Shown here: positions 1 through 11,040 of the stretch, in pieces
Layout of the letters: every line of letters begins with the position of its first letter
Position numbering within the stretch: position 1 is the first letter of the stretch
NCBI GenBank assembly: GCA_964036045.1
Contig: OZ038380.1
Location: forward strand, 169,358,531 to 169,422,530
DNA: 64,000 nucleotides
DNA from: Eutreptiella sp. 'Long Island Sound 2002'
Taxonomy: Eukaryota; Euglenozoa; Euglenophyceae; Eutreptiales; Eutreptiaceae
Reading direction: 5' to 3'
Notes under the pieces: model-generated
Databases searched by the model: none
Seen by the model: the letters and a program-made list of their open reading frames with translations, nothing else
Told to the model about the DNA's origin: nothing
Program-made: the position numbers and the translations under genes

Positions 1-613
1 GGCCTTGTGACCGGACACCCTGGTACAGCCGCCCGGTCGGGTCCGGCAGGGAAGGCGGCGCGGACCGTGGGTAGGCGACCAGGTGAGGCCTTCACCCAAC
101 CCAACCCAACCCCCCCCCCGCCCAGGGTGGCCTGCGGCCACACTTAGTTGCCGCCTAGGGACGCTTAGGTATCCGCCTGAGGAGTCCACCAGCTCGAGAG
201 TGGGTGTGCGCGACAGTTCCGCCGTTTGGGGGGGGGGGTAGTCGCGGAGCGCACTCGAGGGCGGTGAGCCTCGAATATTATTTTGTAACAATCATTTATT
301 CTGCGACCAAAATGTTCCCAGAATTTGGTTTCGATCCCCGTCCCCTACCCCTACGCTGACCCGTTTTGCGTGGTGCTGATGTGCTTTGCCCATTGCCGGC
401 CCACCGCCGGGCAGTAGCCGCGTGTGCCGTGGTGATCGCGGCCCCGGGGACCGCCCGGCCTGGGGCGACTGCCGGCGGTCGTCCACTGTGTTCACCCCCG
501 GCCGTCGTGTACGCCACGGTGCCCCCCTTGGGGGACGGCCAGCGGCGGACGCGCCGCAAGCCCCGCCCCCGACGGCCGGGCCCACCCCGCTTCCCGAAGA
601 CCAGGGGCCAGCC
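1..613. other. no gene recognised
   Basis: I see no coding signal in this stretch. It holds a short CCCAA-type run that passes into a C-run near 109-121 and a G-run near 230-238. Both homopolymers resemble the ends of the short elements described further on, but no matching inverted end was found here. Confidence 0.5.
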
Positions 614-727
614 ACCGTCCCCCTTACGGCAAGTGCCGGCCTCAATGGCGTTTGTAACCGACAGTAACCGCCCCCAACCGCTTTGGCAACCTCCTCCAAC
701 CGCCTGCCTAACCGCCTCTGAGGCCCA
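614..727 (+). repeat. dispersed repeat R1, truncated copy
   Basis: About 110 bp match a segment in the last malic enzyme intron (57351-57450) and, inverted, a segment at 38807-38910. The shared core reads GGCAAGTGCCGGC, then a TTTGTAACCGACAGTAACCG stretch, then several CCAACCGC-type words. The other two copies extend further on the left with a GGGATGCATT word and C/G-runs, so this one is truncated. Confidence 0.8.
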
Positions 728-1673
728 ATAAATCCCTGGGAACGGGGGTCGCCGTTGGAATTCGAATCAGGGCCTCCGTGCCCCGGTGAGGACAGAGCAT
801 CTTCCTGAATCAGGATTTGTTTTTTTTGCCCCGCGGCTGATCATGAGAGACCCGTGGACGAGCTGGGGTCCGATCTGGGGAAACGAGGGCGCTCGCCGGA
901 GTGCCCTGCCGAGGGCAATGCGGTTCGATGGGCGCCAGCCGATCCCAATCAAGTTGGGTCCGGAGCCAACCGAACGCTTGCGGGGGCCGTGACTCGGCCG
1001 AGTCACCTGACGTCTCACAGTGACCCCAATGTACAATGCCCCCTTGTCTCCGGCTGCAGGGAAGGCGGCGCGCCACGTTGCACCCGTCCGCATTGCGCTG
1101 CATCCGTTTTGCTGCCGATTTGTATGTCCGGCGCGCCGAAGTTCCGTCAGCTCGGCGCCCCCTAGTCTTTAGGTGTTTGGTGTCTCTTGGCGGTTGAGAT
1201 GGTGTCACGATCGCCCCAAAGCGAGTCCAAAGGTCCGTGAGTACGGGCGAACCATTGCAACGTGGCACTCGGTCCCGTGTGCAGTAGCGTTTGCACGTGT
1301 ACGTCTGTTGTAGATTCAACGAACGGGCACTGTTTTGAGAGATGTTTGTCGATTGAAGCGGTGCCCGAACTCCAATTTTGCTGCAGTCCGGCGGTTTGGC
1401 TGGTGTTCTGCTTTCGGTGCCTGCTTGGTTCCTCTGCCCCTGCCGAGAAGCGTGCCACGAGGCGGGTTGACCGTAGAATTGCAGGCGTGATGCAGGGGCC
1501 TCCTCCATGCCGCCCCAGTCTGCCTCATGTGATCCTTGCGTACGGGCGTTGTCACCCCCGTTATCGTTGTTGTTGTTGTAGTGGTGGTGGTTGTGGTGGT
1601 GGTGATGGTTTGGGTCTTGGGCTGTCTTTCTTTTTGGTTTTCTTTATTTTACTGTATTTGGTATTTAGTTGTA
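728..1673. other. no gene recognised; G/T-rich tract
   Basis: Frames are open here on both strands but show no recognisable protein. A G/T-rich low-complexity tract made of GTT, GGT and GTG words lies near 1562-1620. Confidence 0.5.
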
Positions 1674-1781
1674 CCCCCCCACCTTCTATAAGCTACGCCC
1701 TTGTCCAAGCTACAGTAGGCGTAGGGACCGTATTAATTTGGTACCTAATTTGATTTGGTACAGATGTAGTGCGGCCACATA

Positions 1782-2534
1782 CCCCCCCCCCCCCCCGTGT
1801 CCCGTGTCCCCCGTGTCCAGGAACCACCTTGCGCAAGAACCAACCCCTGGATTCTCGCATCACTTTTTTTACCAGGGTAGTGGGTTTTTCATGTTTCTGG
1901 TGGATGTAGGACAGCTATTCAGGTGTGCAGGACATCATTTCATGTGTGTTACTACGGGTCCCCCCATCAGGGGGGACCCTATCAGCCACTCGCAGGCGCA
2001 GGTGATGGTGCTTCTGCGAATGACCAATGTGTGGATATGGTCTGGGCAAAGGCAGCCAGGGGTGTCTGGGGCCTGGCACATGTCTTCAACAACAAGCTGT
2101 TTTTCACAAGGGACATCATGGATGATGATGCAGTCCCCATGCATTTTAACGTCCCGGAACCCAAGCCTAAGCCTAAGTCGAAGCCAGCTCCAAAGGCGAC
2201 TGCAGCACCGAAGCCTGGCCCCAAGGGGCAGCACAGACAGGAATTCAGGATGGTGTATCACAGGAAGAAGGGTTTCACGTCTCAGCCAGTTGAACAGTAG
2301 ATCATCCCATGCACGTTGGAAGGCACACTACAGCCCAGTCAGCTGAGATTCACTCCTTTGGTGTTCATTTGTCAACGTGGTTAACTGTGGGAAAGGAGAG
2401 GGCACGCATGTCGCGGCGCAACGCGCCGGAAAATTTTTTTTTTCGCGGTACGGGGTTGCCCACGGCTGTGCGCAAGAACCAACCCCTGGTTCCGCGGTCA
2501 AATTTTGCCGGTTCCTGGACACGGGGGGGGGGGG
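1782..2534 (+). mobile_element. TIR-2 element, copy a (nested)
   Basis: The element starts with a run of about 15 C followed by GTGTCCAGGAACC and ends with GGTTCCTGGACAC followed by a run of 12 G, so its ends are inverted repeats. Inside each end the word GCGCAAGAACCAACCCCTGG occurs in direct orientation (near 1829 and 2469). The middle holds a small hairpin (GGGTCCCCCC/GGGGGGACCC near 1959-1981) and an open frame ending at 2300. Removing it rejoins the surrounding TIR-1 element exactly. A second copy is at 18444-18846. Confidence 0.82.
2001..2300 (+). CDS. Pro/Lys-rich ORF tail inside TIR-2
   Basis: This frame of about 99 residues ends at TAG 2298-2300. It holds a KLFFTRDI word, then a low-complexity run of Pro and Lys (PEPKPKPKSKPAPK), then a basic end with QEFRMVYHRKKG. 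Related tails occur at 3725-3859, 5055-5189 and 41941-42080. I see no ATG at the left limit; a preceding CAG could be a splice acceptor. Whether it is a transposon gene or a captured host exon cannot be told. The protein family is not recognised. Confidence 0.4.
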   Translation, partial: GDGASANDQCVDMVWAKAARGVWGLAHVFNNKLFFTRDIMDDDAVPMHFNVPEPKPKPKSKPAPKATAAPKPGPKGQHRQEFRMVYHRKKGFTSQPVEQ

Positions 2535-2782
2535 AGACATGGATTTGGTGACGAAGTTGCTAGCTACGTAGGGTCATGGACACATTTGTTGTGAGTGTTT
2601 GCCCGATTGAACCCACAGAGCTATGATTTTGGGGATAGTTGTGCATTATCTTCCCCTTTCTTGCACCAGATCAGCATGCAATGTTCTCTTTTTGAACCCG
2701 GGCGTCAATGGCCTTGTCCAAGCTGCAGGAGGCGTAGGGACCGTATTAATTTCGGACTTTTGTGGACAAGGACAAGGGGGGT

Positions 2783-3607
2783 GGGGTAGTCAGTAGTTGG
2801 TTTATGTAGTTTGGCTTTATTTCGTTAGGTCATTCAGTTTATTTTAGTGAGTTTGGATCCGGGATTTTCCGGAGTCTCCCTTTGCCACATGCAGTTCCTT
2901 CAGGAATGCCGGTGCAGGAGCCGACCCGCGGAATGTCCGGACCGGTCGGCGAAGTGTCTGGAGGCGACCCGCGTGTCTCCGCCCTCCCCGAAGCCGATAC
3001 TCGACGTTCCCCAGAGCGGTCCCACAGCGGGTGGAGGTGCTGTTGAGCGATGCATTCAAGTGCTCCGCATGACGAACGGATCAGTTGTGTTCGCAGACCG
3101 TCTGCCCCAGAACCAGGCGTCTCTGAAGTGGACTCTCTGCAGGGCCTTCTTCTCATGGCCTCGAGAGCTGACGGCCCCCGAATCGTATTCGTGTTCCCAC
3201 ATGTCCGTATCTGCCCGACGGCGGAGATCTGTACAATGATGACTACTGGGGGGGTACAGAGGGTAGACTGTGTCACAAATTCAGTGCGCAATTTTTGTGC
3301 GCAATTTGTTCAATGTTTTTGAGGATTTGCACTGGTATATGTTAGGCTGTGCCTTCGCTCACTTGTACGATCCCAAAGGATTTGGTTAACGGGAATTAGT
3401 TTCCCATGGAAGTCGCAGAAGTGCGTGTTGCCTCATTTGTAGTATTCCTGTGGCATTCAATGGGGTGCAGACAAAGCGTTGATGCACCAGGAAAGTCCTC
3501 CCGGAAATAACAGCCACCGTCCACTGTTTCTCATGAGCAACTTTTGCCAACCCCATGTGATTTGTTCGCTCATCTTTAAGAAATGGCACGGGTTTTGTCG
3601 CGCCAGA
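2783..3607. other. no gene recognised
   Basis: Open frames exist on both strands, the best being a minus-strand frame at 3386-3691 of 101 residues that overlaps the duplicated module on its right. It matches no family I know. No repeat ends are visible between 2783 and 3600. Confidence 0.4.
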
Positions 3608-3902
3608 GTCGTCATATTGCATAGAACTGCGCACCTGTGAGGCCTCGTTGTCAGACCTCATGTGCACCTCCTTTGTTCTGACCCATTGCACTCCTCAGAC
3701 CTCTGAGAAGGTTCCCTCAAGGCCGTTTGGTATGTCGCCCGGGACATCCCGGAGCAAAAGTGGATCCCCAAAAAACTGTCGGCCCCAACAGTTCCCAAAC
3801 CTGCACCCAAACCCGCACCCAAACGTGCAGGCATGCCACCGCCAATCCCCGATCCTTGAGTGACCTACAGCAAGCAACTGACCGGCCATGAATTCTACTT
3901 AG
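3608..3902 (+). repeat. duplicated 0.29-kb module, copy 1
   Basis: It begins GTCGTCATATTGCATAGAAC and ends near GAATTCTACTTA. The same stretch recurs at 4939-5232, about 1,330 bp downstream in the same orientation, with only a few substitutions and a one-base indel. The two copies bracket about 1 kb of unrelated sequence. Confidence 0.9.
3725..3859 (+). CDS. Pro/Lys-rich ORF tail, copy 1
   Basis: A frame of about 44 codons ends at TGA 3857-3859. It reads VWYVARDIPEQKW, then a PKPAPKPAPK run, then a Pro-rich end. The RDI word followed by alternating Pro and Lys matches the tail in the TIR-2 element at 2001-2300. No start codon is visible, so it is a fragment or an exon. Confidence 0.35.
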   Translation, partial: VWYVARDIPEQKWIPKKLSAPTVPKPAPKPAPKRAGMPPPIPDP

Positions 3903-4938
3903 AATGCGCCGGTAGGTGGTGGGTCGGGAGTCGTGTCCATCCCGCGGGAACTGTCACTTGGCGACGGTTCCTCCCAGGAGAGGGGGGGAACCGTCGTCCC
4001 TGGGGGCTGGGGGGGGTGGGGGGGCTGGACATGAGGGGGCGGGGTATGTGAGTGCCACGCTTGCCCCTGTGCCAAGGCATGCCCTATGCATAGCTGTATT
4101 TGGGACTTGCAAGGTAATTCGTTGGACAGAGTTTCGGAGGCATTAGAATCGCATGTGATCTGTGTTGCTGCAATAGTCTCCTCCGAAGGGGGTGGTCTCA
4201 CAGGGGCTGGTGTCTGGCGAGTGGTGCCAATGGAGGACAGCCCCTGCACAGGGACAGAGGAGCGAGTGCTCCATCGCCTTGGTCTTGGGTATCGCGGTCC
4301 TTTCCATTGCGCTTCCGCCTGCCCCGCAGCCTATTGGCCTCCTCCCCCACGTCCCCACGCGCTGTTCCCTCGTCTTGCCTCATTTCCATGCGGGCGTTGG
4401 ACGGAGGCATCGAATGGGGGCCCGCTGCTCACTTGCCTCCCCTGCCCCGTCCCGCACCCCCGCCCATTCCCAACAAGTGGCACTGATTCGTTCTATTGAT
4501 CCTCCGACCACCGCGGTCGCTGACCTCTTGCTGCGTTTACGGCGTCCCCTTCCCTGTACATCACCGCTGTTCGTTTCTCGACCTTCCGTCTTTCTTGTGC
4601 GGATGCCTCCGGGCGTGGCGGTTGCCGCTGCTTTCCTGGTATCAGATTGACCTTACCCTCCCGACGTGCCGTGTCCGCTTTCACACTGCTACGTGCCACG
4701 ATCATGGCGGTCCCGGGTGAGTTGATGTGGTCGTGGGCGCCTTGTCCACGTGGTCACGGGGGCATTGATGTGGCCCTAAGGCACTTGATGTAGTCTTTGG
4801 TGCGTTGATGTGGGCCCGGGCATCGGACCGCTCTGTTCTTTGATTCCGAGGGCTTCCTCGACCGCCGTCTTCTCCGAGAGCGCTGCCAGCGTCCCCCGGT
4901 CTGCCCCCCCTCCGTTCCCCGCTGGCCTGACAAAAGAG
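3903..4938. other. spacer between duplicated modules
   Basis: No gene recognised. Near 3948-4030 there is a TGTCACTTGGCGACGGTTCC word followed by G-runs, similar to the subterminal words of the TIR-3 element at 41869-42281. Near 4718-4830 a loose tandem of TTGATGTGG words occurs, at least three times. The 4290-4700 part is pyrimidine-rich. Confidence 0.45.
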
Positions 4939-5232
4939 GTCGTCATTTTGCATAGAACTGCGCACCTGTGAGGCCTCGTTGTCAGACCTCATGTGCACCT
5001 CCTTTGTTCTGACCCATTGCACTCCTCAGACCTCTGAAAAGTTCCCTCAAGGCTGTGTGGTATGTCGCCCGGGACATCCCGGAGCAAAAGTGGATCCCCA
5101 AAAAACTGTCGGCCCCAACAGTTCCCAAACCTGCGCCCAAACCCGCACCCAAACGTGCAGGCATGCCACCGCCAATCCCCGATCCTTGAGTGACCTACAG
5201 CAAGCAACTGACCGGCCATGAATTCTATTTAG
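4939..5232 (+). repeat. duplicated 0.29-kb module, copy 2
   Basis: It pairs with 3608-3902 in the same orientation. The left end is GTCGTCATTTTGCATAGAAC and the right end GAATTCTATTTA. High identity points to a fairly recent duplication. Confidence 0.9.
5055..5189 (+). CDS. Pro/Lys-rich ORF tail, copy 2
   Basis: This is the second copy of the frame at 3725-3859, ending at TGA 5187-5189 with the same VWYVARDIPEQKW and PKPAPKPAPK words. The frame is kept open in both copies, which is weak evidence that it was once coding. Confidence 0.35.
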   Translation: MWYVARDIPEQKWIPKKLSAPTVPKPAPKPAPKRAGMPPPIPDP

Positions 5233-6601
5233 GCGCAGATTTCTTCTCAATCACCCTTTCCCCCTTTTTGCCGCTTTCTACGCCCATTTTGCGGCTGTTC
5301 TCCCAATTTGGCCATGCGCTTCCACCTTCTCGCTTCGCCACGAGGGCAGTTTCACTGGGTGGAGTGGCGCGGTGTGCCTTGTGCCGCTATTCCCTTATAC
5401 CAAACCCCGACACGCGGCCTCGCGCCTCCCTGGGATTGAAGCCACGTGCACAACTGTAGAGGCCGCTGCTGGTCTCTGCATTGAATCCACACGGCCGGCT
5501 CTGTTCCTGCCCTGCGCCCCGGCGGCTCCCGTGGTGGATAGGAATTGGTCGTCGGGCCGTTTGCTGGGACCCTGCATGCCCATGCCCCCGTTGCTCGACT
5601 TCTTGGGACCCTAGACACCCCCATGACACAATCTCCGGCCCCATTTCGTGAGACATCAGTTTTCCACCTCCCCTGTCAGGCTTTCAGTGATATCGACCCA
5701 GTGGGACGTCGACAGTTTGATGCACATGGTTTGAGTGAGCATCCACGGTCAGTCAGTTCCAGCAGCTCATATCAGTCAATGGGGGCGCACCGTGCGCTGT
5801 GTGCGCACTGTGCGAAAAGTCGGCTGTTTTTCACCACCGGTAGCCACGGGTCCCGGGGTCCTGAACTCTGCACCCCCGATGCTGTTTTGAATGGATCGTG
5901 CACACTTCTGTAGGGGGGTGGTTTGCAGGGGTGTTCCCGGGATAAACACCGTAATGATTGGCGCGCTGTGCGAAAACGCCCCCAATATCAAGTTTGTTGG
6001 ATTCACACTCTGGCATCGTTGCGCCTTCAACAGCAATCACTGTAGAGCATGGTAGTACACCTGGACGGCAGTCGAGCATCTCCAGTCACGGTGGCGGTGA
6101 AATTTTACCTATCCGTTCCCGTGTGAGAGATCTGTGGGGGGCGCTGGGTCTAGTGCCTATGCACACACCCTCGGCACTCACCCAACGGCACAATAAGTAC
6201 TCCCAGCACTGATGTTAGTTCGCCGAGGTATGTTGATGGCCGCCCATCCGGTTTGTTTTCAGAGCCGGCCACACCGATGACCGACGGTTCCTCGTAAATT
6301 AGTCAATGTCCCATCCTCTGACCTCACCCTGCAACACCCTAACTCTTCCTCAAAGGTTTATGGGAGTGGTCGACAGCACTTGTTCGTCTTGGTATCAGCT
6401 GCACAGCACAGAGCCCAGACTGACCCACCTGACCTGAGAGCGCGTTACTGTTAGTGCTATGCAAACACCTTGTGTGTTGACAAAAGCAAGGCCAAAAGGG
6501 AAGGAATCAAGTGGTACAGTGAACACATGAGGAATATGATCAAACTGCCGAAGATTGCTGCATATGCACACCAGGACGTGCATGTGTGGAGGCTTGCGCC
6601 C
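5233..6601. other. no gene recognised
   Basis: No convincing gene. A short segment at 6537-6590 (GATTGCTGCATATGCACACC and flanks) recurs with changes at 51256-51302 in malic enzyme intron 2, so at least that piece belongs to a dispersed repeat. Confidence 0.45.
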
Positions 6602-6906
6602 CCCCGCCAAAACCCATTCCCCCCCTCCTCTCCTCTCCTCTCCTCTACTACATCCCTCGGGGAGGGGAGGGGGGCGTTTGAGAGAGGGAAAGATCGGACA
6701 AGGAGGAAGAGAAGGACACAGGGCGGTGAGAGGCCGATGGGCACCACCGCCTATGGAGGGAAAGGGTCCAAGGGAAGGGCAGCGGATGGTGATCAGCCAA
6801 TAGGCGCCGCCAGCCGCAGACGAGAACAATACAGCAAGGCGACATGCCAAACCCCCCCTCCCTCCTCTCCTCTACTACATCCCTGGGGGAGGGGAGGGGG
6901 GCGTTT
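6602..6906 (+). repeat. paired pyrimidine/purine hairpin words
   Basis: The composite word CTCTCCTCTACTACATCCCT followed by GGGGAGGGGAGGGGGGCGTTT occurs near 6622-6676 and again near 6858-6906, in the same orientation. The second occurrence is the left edge of the 2.2-kb repeat. Each word can fold, because its pyrimidine half is nearly complementary to its purine half. Between them is a GTGAGAGGCCGATGGGC word, one of a set of related words also found near 8774, 44529, 48770 and, inverted, 49035. Confidence 0.7.
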
Positions 6907-9098
6907 GGTGCACCAGGCGCATGGGGGGCGTGCCACGAGGGCTAAGTTATTGCGCCGGACAGTACCTCTGGAGGGGGGATTGGGGGGCGGGTGCCGTTGT
7001 ATTCCAATGGTGTGCTGTGGCACAGAAACATGCAGACGCAAGCTTCGCAAGAGAGCAAGAGAGACGCGCGGAAAGATTTGAAGTGAAGGTGAGATGAAGG
7101 TTCTAGTCAGGCAGGATGACTGGCACTGGGATACAAGTGTCGTAGCCTTTGTTGGCAGGCCCCAATGGTAGTACTTGCCTCTCGTGGGTTGTTGAGGCTG
7201 TTTATTGAACACCTCGTACAGCCCAGCATGTAGGAGCATGACGGACCGTGGCTTTGCCATGACTCCGCACCCCATTTCTGAGGCCCAACTCAGGATTGGC
7301 GGATGGACCGGACAAGTCCCCACGCGCGGCATTCCGGAGGTCTGGCCTTCGGGTGCGGTGGTGCTGACGGCCCTATCACAGGCTTCTAATAAGGCAGGCC
7401 GGTGGTGTGCTTTCACCCTCTGTGGCATGGGTTGCTTGTGCAGCAGAGAGAGCTACAACTGGTGGCAAAGTGTGGACGCCGTGCGACCGCTGCGGAACAG
7501 GGGGGTGGGGGGCGGCACAGCAGGAGCCGCAAGGGACTAGATGGGTAGTTTGAACTGGCGAATCTGACCAGTGGCATGGCATGATGGAGAGCACCGCAAT
7601 GTTGACGATGCAACGACATGAGACGGTGGCGAGTCCTCGTGGGTGGGGCTGATTTGCATGGCTCGTGACTCTGTGTTGAGCTGAGCCGTCTTTAAGGAGC
7701 TGCCGTTGCTCCCTTTCCCCTCGGAACGACGCCTGCTGAAGACTGCGGGGGTGGGCAGTTGCTTCGCGGCACTTGGCATTCTGCCGGCAGCCGTTGCTGG
7801 TCAATCCATGCTTTTTGGTGGTTTCCCTCATTTGTGTGTGACTGCCCCGATGATCATTCGCCCCCTGGCGGCAACCTGCAAGCTGCACTCGCCATCCAGA
7901 CACTGTTTAGAGGGGGACCGCTGCTCCCCATGTGCGGATGGCACGTCGTCAAGCCTCGGATGCACCTGAATCCAGAGTTGTTCCTGGGCACTTTCATCGC
8001 ATGCCCTGCCGATATGGCTGGGACCGCGCTCTGAAAGCCGACAAAAACAAAACGCACAGGATGGACCTGCCCAAGCAGAGATATAGTATAGACTACCGCG
8101 TGCATTTTGGTGTTGGTTGGCTCCAAAGCTCCTTGATATTGCCCCGGCAGCACTACACTATGGTGTACAGCATGAGAGCTAACCAACAGATGCCCCGTGA
8201 CCGCGCGGGGCATGGCCAAGCAACCACGGAGCAAACATAACCAAGGTCAGTGGCGGAGCCTCTAGCTCTGTCGGCACCGAAGGCTCTCCACCACATGACC
8301 CCCAGGGAAACAGCGGTAGAGAACCAAGGCCCTCAAGCCCAAGGCCTATGCTCCATGATATGCACTCTGCCTCTCCAAGACTCCACGATAATTCAGAAGA
8401 CTGGCATCCGCAAAGCTCTGAGTCACGAGCTGCATCCTGCATCCTGCATCCTGCCGCACCTGCACCAGCGCGCAGGTACCGCGCAGATTGCGATGCACCG
8501 GAGCATTGGCACTACCTGTTTGCCAGTGCATTTGGCGTTGTCTCTGAGTGCTTTTAGCGGTTTATGGGCGCATGCTTTGCATGGCGTTGTGGCCTATTTA
8601 TGCATACCCCGATGCATGTAGACGCCTCTGGTGGGAGTTTGGGGCTGTTTTGTCGAACACCCCTGACAAACCAGCAAGTTAGACCATTACAGCCCGTGAC
8701 TTTACCATGACTCCGCTCCCCCTCTCATTAGAGGTGAATTTGTAGACTGGCAGAAGCCCCCCCCCCAAAAAAAAGGGCGAGAGGCCAATAGGCGCCGCCA
8801 CAGGCTAACAGAGCCAACCACCAAGGCCTTGTGCCAACCCCCCCCCCCCAAAAAAAACGCTTTCTGTACACCATAATACAGAGGCTATTTACCGTCTGAA
8901 CTGTGCTGGCCGGTGCTTAACAGTTTGACTCTCAAACTCCTCGGCCGGTGCTCAATGATTCGGGTCACATGCCATCACACAAGTGGGTCTGCCACCTTGG
9001 GCCACCCGAATGCTCTGATGGATAGGGGTGTGGGACCGCAGATGTTAGTTCCCCGTGCAAGCGGACGCCATCACTCTGCCTCCACCCCTTCCCTTCCT
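6861..9098 (+). repeat. 2,238-bp direct repeat, left copy
   Basis: It aligns with 15475-17712 at a constant offset of 8,614 bp from end to end, so there is no net indel. I count eight substitutions, all between about 6959 and 7485; the remaining 1.6 kb looks identical. Inside are two C-run-plus-A-run words (near 8758 and 8838) and two diverged copies of a word around CATGACTCCGC (near 7258 and 8707). No recognisable protein is encoded. Confidence 0.95.
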
Positions 9099-9363
9099 TG
9101 CACTTCAGATTTGCTGCATCCAAGGCACCCCACTGCTCCCTGCACCATGCAGAACACCTCAGTCCTTCGCAATTCCAGTCACGGGGGTTGCTCGTTTTGA
9201 CGCGTACGCGCGTCGCCCGCGGGCGCAAGAGCCGCCGTTGGCTGCAGGTCTGGGTTCTTCCCCTCCCCCCCACCCCCACCCACCTCCCGGGGCAGATTGG
9301 GGAAGGGGGGGGCTTGGGGCAGTGCGGCGACATCCACCCCCACCCTGGGCCGGCATTGCTGCG

Positions 9364-10110
9364 GGTGGGGTTGGTGAACGTCACCTCTCTGCGTCACCAC
9401 GTGGAGGAGGTGGCGGGGTGGGACCATGACGTGGTTCTGGTGCAGGAGACCAGACTCACCAAGGGGGGACAACGAGCTCTGCGGACGCTGCTCCGGGAAC
9501 GTGGGTGGAATGTTTTCTGGGGTGCCCCCTTGGAGTCCCGGGGGTGGGGATGTGGGATGCCTCACCCGGGGGAGTGGCCATCCTCGTCCGCGCAGCGCTC
9601 ACGGCTGAGGCCCCGCCGCTCCCTGGGCAACGGGAACGCGACCCGCTTGTCTGGGACTTGTGGACCTCTGCACGCTGGGTGCACGTGCGGCTGGCTCTGG
9701 GCGACGGCTCCTCGGCGCTGCACCTCGTCTGCGTGTACGGGGTGTATGGAGATGACGCGCTCAACAGGGAGCTGTGGACCTCTGTGGCCGCCCACTTGGC
9801 GCGCCTGGGGAATGCGCCCTTGATCGTCGGGGCAGACTTCAATTCTCCGCTCGGCGACCTGGGGACGGCACCGGAGCCTCTGCTGGCGGCGCTCCTGACG
9901 CGCCGCCTTGTGGACTTAGACTTGGAGTTCAACAAGTCACAAGAGGCCTGTGTGTGCCGGTTTTCCCCGACGGGGGCGAGTGAGGGCACTCGCATTGACG
10001 GGATACTCGCTGACCCGCGCGTCGCCACCTCGCTGGAGGACGTCCAGCCAGTGCGTGGCTCTAGCATTCCAGGGCACCGACCGGTGGTGTTCTCCCTGCG
10101 CCTATCGCGT
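9364..10110 (+). other. AP-like endonuclease domain
   Basis: The domain starts with VGLVNVTSLRHHV in one frame and has VLVQET (the usual Q/E metal-site word) at 9437-9451. After the frameshift near 9540 it continues with GGVAILVRA, then VGADFN at 9826-9843 (the GDFN-type catalytic word), TRIDGIL, and GHRPVVFSLRL, where most relatives have an SDH word. All landmark words are present, so decay is slight apart from the frameshift. Confidence 0.88.
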
Positions 10111-11040
10111 GCCACACAGCGTGTGTGGCGGGCAGTCCGACCCCCAGTTGTGACGATACCGGAGAGGCCAGAGGAGCAGCGGAGGAATCTGGAGGACTGC
10201 CTCCTCTCGCCCCTCACTGCTGACTGGGAGGCAGTGTTGGAGTCCGCGGATGTGGACGCAGTGTGGGCCTACTGGACGTGGGCCGCCGAGGAGGCATTGC
10301 TTGCTTTGTCGGACCCGGAGCTCCAACCGGAGCGGGTGGACCCTGCTTGCCCTCTGCCTGTCGCGCCGAGGGCTGCGCAGAGCACTACACAACGCGGCCG
10401 GGGCACGGGCGCGCTGGTGCGTCAGGTGCGGATGTGCCCCAGGCAGCAGCCCGTCACGGGCCTGCCAGAGACTGCGCCGCTTGCGCGCCTGCATGCGGCT
10501 GTTGGTGCGCTACGCCCCGTGCTCACCTGGCGGCGCACAGCCCCGGCACGTCCTCATGTGCCGCCAAGGGCGGTAGAGCAGGCTTGGCAGGGGGCCCGGC
10601 GCCGCATGCACGCGGTACGGGCGCTGCGCCTGCCGCGGTCCGATACGCTCCCAGACCTGCCACGGCTGGGAGAGGTGCCGATCCCGGCAGCAGAGCACCT
10701 AGAGGCGACCATTCGCGACCTGCAGCGCCTAGTCCGGGACCAGGCGCGCCGCGAGGACGCAGAGCGCGTCTCTGCGTGGAAGGCCTGGCTCGTCGAGGAG
10801 ATGAGCGTGCGGCCGGGGGCTGTGTACCGCTGGCTTCGAGAGGAGGAGTTCTCCCCACCAGTGGTGTTCCTGGCTCGGCCGGATGGCACGCCGACAGGCA
10901 ACGTCCAGGAAATGGACGAGTTGCTTCGGGCAGCATGGGGCCCGATCAACCGCAAGTATGCTGAGGCGCCCGAGCCCGATCCGGCGACCTTCCTTGCGCG
11001 GTACGGCCACCATTTAAGGCGGGTCCCCATGCCGCACAAG

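Larger units (their letters stand above)
1674..2782 (+). mobile_element. TIR-1 element, interrupted by TIR-2
   Basis: The left part (1674-1781) starts with a C-run followed by a variant of TTGTATAAGCTACGCCC. The right part (2535-2782) ends in AAGG and a G-run. Together they align with the uninterrupted copy at 24297-24692: both share the GGCGTAGGGACCGTATTAAT block, the CCACATA word, and the CATGGACACATTTGTTGTGAG segment. The element carries no ORF that I recognise, so it looks non-autonomous. A second element sits between CCACATA and AGACATGG. Confidence 0.8.

Noticed and set aside
6470-7081. 203-codon frame across 6.5-7.1 kb
   Set aside because: It spans unrelated repeat pieces, including the hairpin word and the edge of the 2.2-kb repeat, so it is unlikely to be one gene; only its first 40 codons look protein-like.
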